A stretch of 64,000 bases of DNA from Hydra vulgaris. Taxonomy: Eukaryota > Cnidaria > Hydrozoa > Anthoathecata > Hydridae. The stretch is taken from the NCBI RefSeq assembly GCF_038396675.1, contig NC_088926.1, positions 16,409,501 to 16,473,500 on the forward strand, read 5' to 3'. The notes under the pieces were generated by a model. It saw only the letters and a program-made list of their open reading frames with translations, searched no databases and was not told the DNA's origin. Shown here in pieces: positions 27,009 through 56,856 of this stretch. Each line of letters begins with the position of its first letter. The stretch's first letter is position 1. Made by a program: the position numbers and the translations under genes.

Positions 27009-27928
27009 CAGGGTCATTTTAAAGCGAGGGCATATGGGGCTGCATCCTCAGGCCCTTGGAAAAGTATAGACCGTCCGACCTAAGACTTTTTTTTTCGATA
27101 CCAGATAACTTTTTTTCCGTATTTTTTTAAATTAATTTCTTGAGAGCTTGGGAGGCGTTGCGAATAAATTAATCGAAATACAGTTTTCTATTTAAATTTC
27201 ATTTTAAATTTGATCATTGGTCATTCGTGTATTTTAAGTTGCATGAGATTTTGATTTGTATTTAATTGCAAAAGTTACAAAACCTAAAAATGGCATTAAT
27301 ATTGCATTAGGAATGGAAAAATGTAAGAAAAATAAACAAAAATTTTAAAGGAAACGATAACGATCTATACAATGTGTGAAAAACTTGATCAATTTTTCAA
27401 ACCAACAAAGATTATCACGTATGAGCATTACATTTTTACGAGCATAAAACAAAGTGAAGGAGAAAATGCTGTAAGTTTTGTTACTCGATTACAAAACCAA
27501 GCTAATATTGTGCTTTTCTTATGTCGCTGAGGGAGTAAAGGATTAATTTCTATCAGCATGTCACTTCATAAAAATAAAAGAAAAAGCTTCTATCAGCATG
27601 TCACTTCATAAAAATAAAAGAAAAAACTTTGAGCCTCGAAAATGTATTGCAATTGGTCGCTACGTGGAAATATCAAAACAACAAACAAAATAAATCTCTA
27701 AAAAAAAAACATCAGAAGATATCGACTAGGTTGACCATTTAAAAAAAAAACTATTTTTCTAAAAAAACAAAAACAAGCAACAGATTTGAAGTGAGAAGCT
27801 AAACAAAATGAATGTGACCTTGACTCTCTGGTATAGTCTTGTTTCCACTCGGCATTTATATGTGACCGCCACATTAGGCCCTTCTACATTTACAGCTGTA
27901 AGCTTAAAAATATCTTAATCCGGCCCTG
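27009..27928. mobile_element. Possible non-autonomous hAT-like element
   Basis: The left edge CAGGGTCATTTTAAAG and the inverted right edge CAGGGCCGGATTAAG are similar hAT-type termini. The flanking octamers (CAAATTGA and CGAATCGC) agree at only about half their positions, so the target duplication is unconvincing. Confidence 0.35.
27374..27720 (+). pseudogene. LTR-retrotransposon gag scrap
   Basis: The translation gives KLDQFFKPTKIITYEHY, IKQSEGENAVSFVTRLQNQA and, after shifts, IKEKTLSLENVLQLVATW. This is the pattern of Ty3/gypsy-type gag capsid segments (FKP...YERY.F....Q...E....Y...LR and TL..AL.IA). A 40-bp piece (CTTCTATCAGCATGTCACTT...) is duplicated in tandem at about 27548-27627. No pol region or LTR was found. 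Confidence 0.65.
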
Positions 27929-28179
27929 CGAATCGCATAAATTCATAACTTTTAATGTGGTACTATGGTACTAAAAAGTAACTTTTTAGACTTTTAATCA
28001 AAAAAATCTAAATAATACCAAAAACCAATATTTTTCTGAAAAAAAAAATTAAATAAAGTATTTAGAATAAAAATTTTTTTAAATAGCTTTCAGAACATCG
28101 ATAATGACGTAAAAACTCTCTAGAAAATGCGTAACATTTTATTATGCTAAAATATTATAGTTGTTTAAAATATTACGAT

Positions 28180-28245
28180 AGTGTGTTTTAGTCGTCTTTA
28201 GACGTTTAAACGTTTTCTTGACGTCTAATTACTCTTGGGTAAAGT
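28180..28245. repeat. GACGTC repeat remnant
   Basis: GTCGTCTTTAGACG, AAACGTTTTC and TTGACGTCTAA resemble the GACGTC-rich repeats at 3448 and 15828. Confidence 0.45.
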
Positions 28246-28578
28246 ATTATTTTGCCACCATTCAGTGAGACGCCGAGAGCCGTCACACCGTTTGGGACAG
28301 CAATCCTGATTCGCGCCTTTATTTATCAAAGTTTTCCTATATTATAGATGAAAAATCTTCTTTTCATTTGGCGCCCCTTGGATATCTGCCGCAACCCCCT
28401 TTATTATCTTATTAACCTTCCACGTTTATTACTTAAAAAAAAAACAAAAAAAAAACTACATATATATATAAAAAATATATATATAAGTCACTGATAAGAA
28501 TAAAAACTCTCAGTGTTATTAGGCTTTAAAAATCGTCAACCTTTAAAAAACCTCGTAAATTTCGATATTAAGGTTTTC

Positions 28579-28637
28579 GTATTATTACTGTACATAAGTT
28601 TTGTACATAGTATAAAACTTATGTACAGTAATAATAC
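28579..28637. repeat. 27-bp-arm inverted repeat (hairpin)
   Basis: Arms 28579-28605 and 28611-28637 are complementary except for one position, with a 5-nt loop. Size and shape resemble a small-RNA precursor or a palindrome scar. Confidence 0.85.
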
Positions 28638-29396
28638 TGTAAGGATAATGAATTCTATTAGAAATATATTTCTAATAAATTAGATCTGGACTAAAATTCA
28701 CACCCCTCTTTTATTCCCATCCCCTTGTATTAGGCACCCGAGAGTACTAAATCAGTTGTCTAATATTTATTGATAACGTCAAAAAAAGTAAAAATTAACA
28801 ACGTCGTCAATTATAAAACTTCTTATTGAAGCTGTTTCTATTAACCAAACAAAATAAAACTTTTGACGTCATGTAAGTCATGCAAACCTAAATTATCTAA
28901 ATTGCCAATTGAATAAACGAATTAACTTTACACAACTCACGATTTATTACTTTTCATAACAGTTTAAAAAAAGTTTAAAAAGTTTAAAAATATATATATA
29001 TATATATCAACTGTAAAAAAATAATCTTTATGACAAAATTTCTCAAGTAATACCTTTTTTTGTGTTAAATTTTTAATTGATGAAAGAAATATAATAAAAA
29101 TATTTTATAAAATTTAAAAAAAGTAATATTACAAAAATTCTTAGGTAGTAGAGTAATTCTTTTGGCTTATATCTTTAATTGATGCATGATGTCAACATTT
29201 TCAAACAAACTTCAGTTTTTACTCTATTTTCTAGAATAATCTATAACGAATTTGTTTTTTAGCAACCATTTTGTTTTCACGTTTCTGAAACTATTAAAGG
29301 CAACTTATCGTCTTTTTTTGTGGAAGTAATCACCCAATATATTCTAAATAAATAATTATTATTAATACTTATTTGTTTTCGAAGAAACTAGTTTTA

Positions 29397-29472
29397 TGTA
29401 TGTATGTATGTATGTATGTATGTATGTATGTATGTATGTATGTATGTATGTATGTATGTATGTATGTATGTA
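29397..29472. repeat. (TATG)n microsatellite
   Basis: About 19 tetranucleotide units abut the TACGAGGTGTG end of a mariner relic. Confidence 0.95.
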
Positions 29473-29844
29473 CGAGGTGTGCTTTTATAAAGAAACATTG
29501 ATTGATTCTTCAATTTTCAATTTTCCCTTTCTAAGAAAGTATTGTTAGTTCTTAAGGCGCATACGCAAATGCAGTTGCTGCGTTTGCGCATCTCCGCAAC
29601 ATTAGCGTTTTTATTTACATTTTAAATGTAAATAAAAAAAGTAATTTAAATTTAAAAAGTAATTTAAAAAGTAATTTAAAAAGCAACTCTATTAGCACTT
29701 TTTGATATAGCCTTCTTCTATATCTCTTCTAGTGATGCTATCTTTATCTCCTCAACCGTTGCAAAACCTTTGTCCTTTAATAGGTCTCTTAAATTTCAGA
29801 AATAGTCACATAGAGTCTAGTGTGGTGTTGTTTTTGAGATATTG

Positions 29845-30200
29845 GGAACAATTACAACGACAACAACAAAAAACAACAACAACAAGATATTTATTTTCCT
29901 CAAAATTTACAATCATATAATTACAATAATATATTAATAATAATAATAATAATAATAGTAATAATAACAATAATAATAATAATAATAACAATAATAACAA
30001 TAATAATAATGCTGATCAAAGGAGTAACACGAAATAATTATATTAATAATATTTATATAAAAAATAATATTAATAACAAATAAATAATAATAATAACTTT
30101 ATTTATTAATAAAGCAAAAGTAACAGCTAAAAAATTTGTATTTATAATAATTGTAATAATAATGGTAATAATAAAAACAACAGTAATAAATATTAATGAC
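29845..30200. repeat. Low-complexity (AAC)n/(AAT)n region
   Basis: Runs of CAACAA and TAATAA trinucleotides with interruptions; the leucine-rich open frame across it is meaningless. Confidence 0.9.
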
Positions 30201-30389
30201 AAATACAATAAAGTTTCTATAGAAATATAAGAAAAAAAATAAAATAAAGGAAGTTAATAATGAAAAAAACTAAAATAAATTTTTTTAAAATTTGCTTAAG
30301 TTTATTGAACATTTATTGCTATTGCTCTACAAAATATTGAGAATTTTTATTGAAATTGTCCTATTGCTTAAAAAAAAAAAAAAGAAAAA

Positions 30390-31080
30390 AGATCATTGAC
30401 TTTTACGAATTTTAAACCCATTCGGAATTCCATGATATACAAGGTGCCGTTGGGCTAGCTAACACCGTGACGACACATAACTTCAAGGTAATACTCTTTA
30501 TTGACTGTACAACCTTGTGGTAAGAACTCTTGATGCACTATGCCACAGTAATCAAAGAAAACAATAAGCAACATTGTGCTTTTTTTGCTTTTGGTTCTCC
30601 TGGGTACTTTATTTGGGACAATTGGGCTTTGGTTTTGACATCATAACCATTTTACCCATGATTCATCACTAGTTATTATATTTTTGATCAAATCTCAAAT
30701 CAGGGTCGTCATTGATGTTATTCAACAGTTCCTGAGCAATACTCGTTTGATGGTTCTTCTGGTCAAAATCATGCAGTTTTAGAAGGAATTTTGCTAACAC
30801 ACATCTTATGCCTAAATATCTAAATAAATTGCATAGCGTGAAACAACTGTTATGCCAACATCCTCAGCAGCTTCTCTAATAGTAATTTGACAATTAGTTA
30901 AAACAATTTTTTATTGCTTTAACGTTTTCATTTGTTAATGATGTGAACCTGCCATTTCGGAAGGGCTTGTAGCATTTTTAGCATTTTTTACTCATAGTAG
31001 ATTTGCGCCAATTTCAACATTTCAAGTGTTCTGAATTAATTTCATTTTTTACACAAAATTTGATGGAAACTCTTTGATTC
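30390..31080 (-). pseudogene. mariner transposase relic
   Basis: Minus-strand fragments include KCYKPFRNGRFTS (N-terminal helix-turn-helix region), SDESWVNGYDVKTKAQ after correction of small shifts (the first catalytic aspartate in the mariner SDESW motif), a GEPKAKKA basic stretch and VNKEYYLEVMCRHG. There are many stops and shifts. A C-terminal scrap (FATVEEIKIASLEEI-like) lies at 29700-29830. Confidence 0.75.
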
Positions 31081-31705
31081 ATTTTTTTATATAACAGAAA
31101 ATAGAAAAGCTATAATATATCTAAAACACTTTATTTTTATTTATCACTTTATTATTATTTATCAAAAAATATAAAAAATAAAAAAGCTATACTCTTGAAA
31201 CTGTAAAAAAATCTTTTGGACATGTCTACAAACATAACAAAACCAAAAAAAATAAGATCAAATGTAAGTTTTTTGCAATAATTTTATTAGGTTGGTTCAA
31301 AAACAACTTTTTTTGAAAATGTCTGCTGGCACTCCCTGTATTTTATATAATAAAAATGTATTTTATATAATAAAAAAACGCTGGATTCAAAAAAAAATTT
31401 TGAAATATTTTTAGGGGTTGCTACAGACCCTCAAACATTAAATGGGTCCCTAATATTTTTAAAAGTATATCATGTTGGGTCTCAAAAGAAGCAAAATTAT
31501 ATGAAAATTTTAAAAATAATCGCTATTTTATAATAAACATTGAGAAAAAAAAATTATAATAAAGAATTTTTGTTTGGCTTCAAATGAAGCGAAACTGTAT
31601 AAAAATTTTAAAAATCCTTTTATAAATAAATTATTATTTTAGATTTCAGTGAACAGAAAACAACATTTTTTAACTAAAAATGTGTATACAATAAATTATG
31701 AAGGT

Positions 31706-32422
31706 GTATTCTACAAATAGAGTGCTCAATGTTCTTAAAGAATAGAGCAATAACAAATTAGTAAACACACTTATTTAACTTTTGTTAAAAAGTTATTTCA
31801 CCATCAGTACATCAGGAAGAATGTCTAAACATCAAAAAATTCAAATTATAGAAAAAATATTTCACAGGAAGTTGGGAATTGCTATATTTAAATATGTAAC
31901 AACTGTAGTTATTTTCCCTGGTGTAAATTTAATTTATTTTTAAGAATATTATTAATTTTGTCCACTTTAATTTTGCTTACAAGTCCAATCTCACTTTTTG
32001 AGGGAAACAATAACCTACAAGGAAGTTTGTAGTGAAAATTTGGTTTATGGTCTTTAAGTGTTACAATTATGTTTTGTTAAATCAAAAGTTTAAATGGATT
32101 TCTAAATGTAGGCATGAAAATAAGTTTCTCCTAAAAAACTATAAAAATAAGTGAGCTCAAATAATAGTTACATTAAATCTCCCCTTTTTGAAAATATTTA
32201 AAAAAAAATTCTAAAAATTTTTACAGTAGTTAAAACATTACGACTTCTTGTAACTTAATTTTTGGTATAAATTGAAGTTTTATTAATTTGATCATTCATT
32301 TCTTAAGAGTCTTTATTGATGAAATACAGTGTTAAATGAAAAATTTTTGTCAAGTGATTTTCTACTAATTTACGATTGCTCTGTTCTTTTAAGAACATTG
32401 AGCACTCTATTATGTAGAATAC
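31706..32422. mobile_element. Candidate 0.7-kb DNA element with inverted ends
   Basis: Arms at 31706-31752 and 32375-32422 share GTATTCTACA.ATAGAGTGCTCAATGTTCTTAA in inverted orientation, with weaker homology extending inward. The interior has a short MSKHQKIQIIEKIF-like frame but no recognisable transposase. The outer boundaries and target duplication are uncertain. Confidence 0.6.
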
Positions 32423-32429
32423 ATTTTAA

Positions 32430-33465
32430 AAATGTTTATATATATATAATATGGATACCCAATTTGTCGGTAATGTTGGAATTTGATTACATGATGTCTT
32501 TTAATAATAATAAGGTACAAGCACTTTTTTTCTGTGTTTGGAAGATGACTACTATTTGCGCTGATGTTTTTAATTTGAACTTTTTTTAAAGATTTTTAAA
32601 CACACTATAATGTGAGATTTTTCTCACGGTAAACACACTAAGGAAAGTAAATAGATAATTTTTTCATTAAAAAACTAATTTAGTTTCTCATTTTACGATT
32701 TAAAGAATAAAATGATTATTAAATATGGTGCAAAATTAATAATTACTCTTTTTTTAAGTAAAGTTTAAAATGATAATACAGGTAATGAAGAATAAGGCAT
32801 ATTCCTAAAAGGTCTATTAATAAAGAAAAATTCCTTGTGAGGGCTACTTTGGAGAAGATGGAGAGGAATGAGTTTCCTCTGAGAAAGAACCTTATTTAAC
32901 ATTACTTGTTTCTGAGAGATTTTTAAAAATGGTACTTTTATTGGCTATCCTATCAACCCTCTAACTATCCTCTTTTAGACAAAACATTTTTTAAATCAAA
33001 ATTAGTGAGAAAAAATACTAATTTCGAATAACATCAAAATGTCTTTCATGTAGTTATACCCCATATACCCCTTTACATTATCGTGCATTGAAAATAGTCT
33101 TTAATGTTATTCTAGTTATAGTCTCTCTGGAATTCTGGTTCCATGGAGAAGGACTGGTCTCAAGGTCATTAATGATAAGAACCTGATAGTTCAAGCTGAG
33201 AAGTATATACAAAAGTACATGAAAGTAAAAAAATTGTGGTACGAAGCAGTATTTCCATTACCCAGCCAAAAATATTTACCCGGGTTATATGTAATTTTAA
33301 ATTTACCCAGGTATTACCTGGATAATTTTATCAATTAGATGATACAGCAGCCATTAAATAACCTATTGGGTGTTAATTTAGTCAACTTTGATTAAAAAAA
33401 TAACAAAAAGTTTTTGAAAGGCTAAAATGAAGAAGTTTTATAACTTTCATCTTTAAACATTTTTC
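32430..33465. other. Non-coding stretch, nothing recognised
   Basis: No family similarity was recognised. A short TTACCCGGG/TTACCCAGG repeat lies near 33280-33325. Confidence 0.4.
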
Positions 33466-33469
33466 TTTT

Positions 33470-34625
33470 TTTCAAGTTTTTTGTAGAACTGACACATTAA
33501 AATCAATGCATCAAGGGTATCATCTCCTAATATATTTCGGGGTTTCTTCTTTCTTGAATTCGGACTTCAAATACTTCTTGGAGAGCAAGGCTTATTGATG
33601 TCCCTTGATCTTTCAGCTTCTTAGCAACAAATTCAGTAACTTTTTTAGCAAGCAAAAGATCAGCATCTTCCTTGCATAAATATTCTACAGACATCTCAAT
33701 GGGAGCAAGAGCATTGCATAGTTCATTAATCTTTGCTACTTTATAAAATCATTGCTATTTTAACTTCTTTGCAAACTTCATAAAATCTTCCTAGCATTTT
33801 AATAAGGCTATTCCATCACATTACACAACTTAAAAATAAAGCTTTTGCTTTTCCAAAGGATTGAATATTTTGAGGTTGAAGATTGTCATCATTTCTGAGT
33901 TTTTTTGAAATTTAGCAACAATAGCACCAATATCAAAAACTAGGTTGGTCTCAGTGCTTAATTCATCGTATTCCTCTATTGTCTCTTCATAATCCTCTTC
34001 CTTGTCAGTTTTATCATAAATGTAATGATTATTTATCTTAAGAGGCTTATAAAGTATATTGCAAACACAAAGATGGATCGCATGTGCAAGACAGCCAACA
34101 TGAATGGGACCAGTCTTTTTTCCGAATATGATCATAACACTCACATCATCAGATTGTCGCTACAATGTCATTGTCCAAATTCAGACAACCTTGACTTAAC
34201 AAGTTGAATAACTTTTTCAGTGTTCATGGTTCCGTTGTCATTTCAAATGATTGAAAACCATCTAAGCACTGTAAATTCATAGTCATAAAACAACGTTTCT
34301 GACTGAAGTAGATTTGTCAAAACTTATAGAAAAATGACCTTCTACTTCTTGAATCTTTCAAATATCTTGCTTAATGATGGTGATAGTTTTACCATATTCT
34401 GTCATAATTGATCTCTGATATATTGAGGATTTTTTGGCAAAGTGTAACCATCTAATTTAAATGCTCTTCTAAGTAGAATACTATTTGCAATTTGGTTGAA
34501 ACTATGATAAGACCATCAGCTGCAACCAATTTGCTTATCACCTCACCAAGAGGTTCAAAGCCTTTCTTAAAGAAAGTATCAAGGCAAAAAACTTTTGATG
34601 ATGTTGAACATGTAATTAGTAATTG
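33470..34625 (-). pseudogene. hAT transposase relic
   Basis: Minus-strand pieces include GCLAHAIHLCVC (the conserved C.AH..NL motif of hAT/ZBED transposases), IVAKFQKNSE and, nearer the C-terminus, INELCNALAPIEMSVEYLC followed by KKLKDQGTSISLALQEVF, the helical region before the dimerisation domain. Frames are broken by many stops. No termini were found. Confidence 0.7.
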
Positions 34626-35335
34626 TTAATTTATCTATAAATCATTTTATTTTAACTATAATTCATTTATTTGCAACTTGCAGATGAAAGAAAAAATGTT
34701 CATAGTTAAATACATAAATTACTATATTATTATTAAAACAATATACAAAATTTTTTATTAAAATAATAATAAAAAAAGGAACTTCAATCATTTTAAAAAC
34801 AGGATTTTTTTAAAATGATTGTTTTTAAAGAAGTTAAGGGTTTAAGCAGAAAAATTTCTGGTTAATATTAATATGCTATAATAATTAGATAAAAATTTTA
34901 ACAACAATAGATTTAATATATTATAAGTAGTAGAACTAATAATATAAAATTATTATTAAATTTTAAACGCTTTAAAAACAAAGATAAAAACCTTAATCCT
35001 TTTACTTTTCAAAAGATTAAAATTAAAGAAAAAATTTGCTTTTACTTCTTTTTGCTTTGAAACTTTTTGCTTTAATGACCCGCTAGCAATTAAAGTAGTG
35101 TATCATAAATGAAAAAACTATTTTGATCACTTTTTCAAAATTTAAATGATTTTCCAAATAAAATCCTGATTATTTGATTATTTGTCAAACCTTGTTTTTA
35201 AAAACTCTGGCTTTTTTTTAACCGGTCAACCATGACTAGCAAGAATTCATTTTGGGAGGTCAAAATAGCATCTTTAGTCATTTTAAGCTATCATTAACGG
35301 TTTACTGGGCGTTATTTTCCAAGCTGTGTATATAC

Positions 35336-35345
<10 letters not shown>

Positions 35346-35423
<78 letters not shown>
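35346..35423. repeat. (TA)n microsatellite
   Basis: About 38 TA units, preceded by (CATA)3. Confidence 0.95.
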
Positions 35424-35425
<2 letters not shown>

Positions 35426-35710
35426 TTGGACTTTCCAACACGACAATGATCCAAAACAAACCTCCAAGCTAGTCACGGAATTTTTGGCTCAAAAGTTTGC
35501 ATATTGGAATGGCTATCACAATTTCCGGACCTGAACCCAATCGAACATCTTGCAGAACATATTAAGAGAAAAATTAGTGATTGGAAACCATCTAACCAGC
35601 ATGATTTATTTGAGTTGATTAAGCGCACTTGGTAGGAAATACCAATTGATGCTTTAATTAATTTGGTTGATTCAATGCCACGTAGATACCTCAATCTGTA
35701 TAAATGTTTA
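35423..35710 (+). pseudogene. Tc1 transposase C-terminal relic
   Basis: Across frames: [17 protein letters not shown] (second catalytic aspartate), EWLSQFPDLNPIEHL (glutamate), then IPIDALINLVDSMPRRYLNL, the usual Tc1 ending. There is one frameshift after AQKF and one nonsense codon. The N-terminal half is missing, its place taken by the TA tract. Confidence 0.85.
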
Positions 35711-35719
35711 TAATTTAAA

Positions 35720-36380
35720 AAGATGAATACAAACTTTTTTGAATCAAAAACTTTGACAAATGAATTTGTCACTGTTGGAAACTTTTAAATTTGTTTATAC
35801 AAAGTGAACTTAGAAAACCTTAGCAGCTCCTTATTATATTGTAAAGTAACCTATCTCAAATTGCAATCTCAGGATAAACCTCCCACCTCAACATACCACA
35901 AACATTTAATATCAAAAATGTTTTTATACGCTTGTTTTGGGCTAGTGAGGATTTAGCCATATTTCACAAAAGTTTGGAGATGCCTTCAGTCAAGAAGGAA
36001 GATTTAATTTTCATGCAGGACCAAAATTCAAGACCATAATAGGAGAACTTGATGGTTGAGAACTTGATTGATAGGAGAACTTGATGGTTGTTTTGCCAGT
36101 CAGTGTGAGAGCCAAATCAAAGAAGAGTTATGAAAAGATTATCAGGGGCTACTCTAGATCATTTTCGATGGAGTTAACTGTATTTAAACGCCGTCCAAAA
36201 AATATTGCTTTTTTTTGCAAAAAAAAAACCTACATTTGGCAATATTTTTGCTAAATATCGCCAGGAAAAGTGGGGAGGGAAGAGGTACTGCTGCCAAAAT
36301 TAGTTTCCAAGAATAGCCCCTAATTATACAAGTTATATTTTAAATAAACAATGCAAAAAAACAAAAACAAAAAACACTTA
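35720..36380. other. Non-coding stretch 3' of the transporter's last detected exon
   Basis: Contains a local duplication of AGGAGAACTTGATGGTTG (36041-36090). The terminal exon of the SLC46-like gene should lie at lower coordinates on the minus strand. None could be recognised here. Confidence 0.4.
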
Positions 36381-36381
36381 C

Positions 36382-53755
<17,374 letters not shown>

Positions 53756-53765
53756 TATTGTTCAG

Positions 53766-53779
53766 CTATAAAATTTGTA
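53766..53779 (-). promoter_or_regulatory. Candidate trans-splice acceptor before the transporter ATG
   Basis: On the minus strand an AAATTTTATAG tract ends at 53766, only 10 nt before the ATG. A leader this short fits spliced-leader addition, known in Hydra, or a first-intron acceptor. Confidence 0.4.
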
Positions 53780-54097
53780 TAAACAATGTATGAACCTATA
53801 CTTAATAAACATGTTAATTTCTATTTTACTTTATATGTATGTGCGTGTGTTAATAAAAATATCTGTCCTTGCATAAAATGACACAATACTGAAATAACCA
53901 TATGCTTGAGCTTCATAAATTTACTGAAAGTTTGAGTTTGTGAAGGTACAATCTAGAAATAAAAAACTTTAACTACAGCAAAAAATTTTTTTTGCACTTC
54001 CCTCATTCTTTTTTTTTCTTCTTAGTTTTTCTTCTTAAAGTATGCAAAATATATAAGAATAATGCTCACCAAATGCTGCTAAGATGTTTACGTGGGT

Positions 54098-54165
54098 ATG
54101 TATGTATGCATGCATGCATGCATGCATGTATGTATGTATGTATGTATGTATGTATGTATACATGT
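54098..54165. repeat. (TATG)n/(CATG)n microsatellite
   Basis: Tetranucleotide run switching from GCAT to GTAT units. Confidence 0.93.
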
Positions 54166-54169
54166 ATAT

Positions 54170-54310
54170 ATTTAAATTATGTATATATATACTTATGTAT
54201 ACATATGCATATATAATATATGTATGTATATATATGTATATATAAATTATGTATATACATAACATATATATATATATAATATATATATATTCATATAGTT
54301 TATATATATA

Positions 54311-54368
<58 letters not shown>

Positions 54369-54375
54369 TATATCT
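54170..54375. repeat. Interrupted TA/TATG-rich region
   Basis: Alternating TA with occasional TATG and TAAT interruptions, densest at 54312-54372. Confidence 0.85.
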
Positions 54376-54379
54376 AGTC

Positions 54380-55170
54380 AAGTTTACCATAATAATCATA
54401 CTAATCGTTTGAATAAATTTATTAAAAAAAAAAACTTTCATTCATAAAATGATTCATCTCCTATGATACCTTTAACAAACATAAAATACTAGACACAAAA
54501 AGTTAAGCAATATCTAGGCTCTTTAAAACATGTAGAATATTTAAACTGAATTCCTTCTAGTACTTCTAATAATTTATGTTTAAACTAAATATAAGATCAC
54601 CTTCAATAAACAGCAACTATATTGAATCACCAATAGCAACAACAAATCACTAATAGCAACAAACTAGCTGAAATATATATTATTTCATTTATATTATTAA
54701 GGATTTTGAAAGATTTTGATGTAAAAGCTTAACAAAGAAACCACCTAAAAGAACCACTACTCCAAAAATCAGCATTCAAACTGCTATTATTAATATTCAA
54801 AAATATTTTTATATTACTAGACTAAACTGATTACAGATACAATGTAAAAAATTGGACTGGAACAACTTTCAGGTCGGATTGCATTTTTAAAAATAAATTC
54901 ATAAACAAAAATAAGTCATATCAGATCATCTGGATAAAATTTTCCTTGGCTGGATAAAAATAACACTTTTATGTTTATTTGTTTAGGTCATTTATTTAAC
55001 TAAATTTTTAAAAACTTTTTACTTGTGTGATTTAATTTTAGTTCTAAAGAGGGTTCCAGTACTTTATTTATTTATAAAAAGTTCTTAATCTTTGTTAAAC
55101 ATAAAAAAAGAAAAAGAAAGAAAAAAAAGTCAAAAATATATCTTAAGGTTTTCAGTGTTTACAACTTATG
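54380..55170. other. AT-rich stretch, nothing recognised
   Basis: No open frame or family similarity; a small AATCACTAATAGCAACAA duplication lies near 54625-54665. Confidence 0.4.
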
Positions 55171-55177
55171 ATATTAT

Positions 55178-55279
55178 TACACAATAATACACAACTACTT
55201 GGTAGATATCTTACACAATAATACACAACTACTTGGTAGATATCTTACACAATAATACACAACTACTTGGTAGATATCT
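55178..55279. repeat. Three perfect 34-bp tandem copies
   Basis: TACACAATAATACACAACTA followed by CTTGGTAGATATCT is repeated three times. It is followed at about 55288 by an inverted piece (ATCTACCAAGTAATT) that could pair with the last copy. Confidence 0.95.
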
Positions 55280-55552
55280 TAACTTAGACATCTACCAAGT
55301 AATTGGGATAATGATAAACTAAATAATTCAAGCTGAATATTATACCTAATAACCATGTTCTATTTCAGTACGTTGCTTTAAACAATTTCTGAAAATGCTT
55401 ATAAAACAATTCAAGAGTTGCCAAAAACAAAAAAATAAAAGTCTTTTAAATTAAAAAAGAAAAAAAACACAAAAAAACAAAGTCTTCTTAAATTAAAAAA
55501 AAAGCAAGGTCTTTCAAAACTTTACATTACACTATAAGCTATTATAATTCAT

Positions 55553-55985
55553 TACACTAGCATGATCATAACATTATACTAGTATCATCATAACATTACA
55601 CTAGCATCATCATAACATTACACTAGCATCATCATAACATTATACTAGCATCATCATAACATTACACTAGCATCATCATAACATTACACTAGCATCATTA
55701 TAACATTACACTAGCATCATCATAACATTATACTAGCATCATCATAACATTATACTAGTATCATCATAACATTACACTAGCATCATCATAACATTATACT
55801 AGCATCATCATAACATTATACTAGCATCATCATAACATTATACTAGCATCATCATAACATTATACTAGCATCATCATAACATTACACTAGCATCATCATA
55901 ACATTATACTAGCACCATTATAACATTATACTAGCACCATTATATAACATTAGCATCATTATAACATCAGCATCATTATAACATT
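55553..55985. repeat. 22-bp minisatellite, array 1 (about 19 copies)
   Basis: Unit ACTAGCATCATCATAACATT plus AC or AT, with T/C variation at one position. Copies shorten at the right end and pass into (ATCA)n. Confidence 0.95.
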
Positions 55986-56094
55986 ATAATCAATCAATCA
56001 ATCAATCAATCATATATATTCTGAAAATAAATTTTCACGGCTATTTACAAATAGTATTGAAATACTAATCTCAAGTAAATACCTTAAAAAAATA

Positions 56095-56855
56095 GTTTAC
56101 TTATATACAATTAATCTTTGTAATAATAATAATAATATTAATAATAGTAATAAGAATAATAACAATAACAATAATAGTAATAATAATAATAAAGTAATTA
56201 TAATAATTTAAATAAATCGGTATTACTTTTCATACAGCAATCGTTTTTACTTACAAAGTTACAGTTACAAACAGTAATAACCTGACAAAACGTAACAACT
56301 TACGATGACATAAAAACGACTACTGCTAAAAAAATTATAAAGATTTAGTAAATATATTAATATAATCATAGTTGTTATAATATAATAATCAAAATAAATT
56401 GCAAATATTATGACCAAATAAATAAATACAATATAAACAGAAAAACACTGAGAAAATCAAAACAAAACAAAAGTTACAACAAACATTAAAAACAAAACAA
56501 AAAATTACCTTTGGCAAAAAAAACAAAAAACAAAAAAAAACAAAAAAAAAGGATTAAAAAAAATAATAATACACGGTAGAATAAAACATATGTAATAAAT
56601 GGCTAAAATGAAAATAAAAACAAATAATATGTAACTGTATAAAAAAAAATTTATATATCATTAAAAATAAATATTAATTAAAAATAAATAAAAGACTAAC
56701 AAAAAATAATAAGTAAAACTATATACGCTAAAAAACTGAAGAAAAATAAATGAATAATAAAATAAATAATCCTAAGAAATAAATGAAAGAAAACTAAAGA
56801 AATAAATGAAAAAATAAAAAAAAATCTTGATTTGCCGAACGTGGTTCCGTGGTTC
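56095..56855. other. A-rich low-complexity spacer between the two 22-bp arrays
   Basis: Runs of AAT, AAC and AAAT units with no coding similarity. Confidence 0.7.
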
Positions 56856-56856
56856 C

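Larger units (their letters stand above)
29471..31340 (-). mobile_element. mariner relic with internal low-complexity expansion
   Basis: The left end TACGAGGTGTGC and the inverted right end TACAGGGAGTGCC are plausible diverged mariner termini preceded by TA. Transposase pieces lie on the minus strand at 30390-31080 and 29700-29830. Between them 500 bp of AAC/AAT-type simple repeats has replaced coding sequence. It could be two different mariners abutting; the poor match between the ends leaves this open. Confidence 0.55.

Noticed and set aside
29806-30000. Leucine-rich membrane peptide
   Set aside because: It is the translation of (AAT)n/(AAC)n simple sequence.
36180-36325. Terminal exon of the SLC46-like gene after an ATTAG at about 36323
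   Set aside because: The phase would allow joining, but the resulting sequence does not look like an SLC46 C-terminus.
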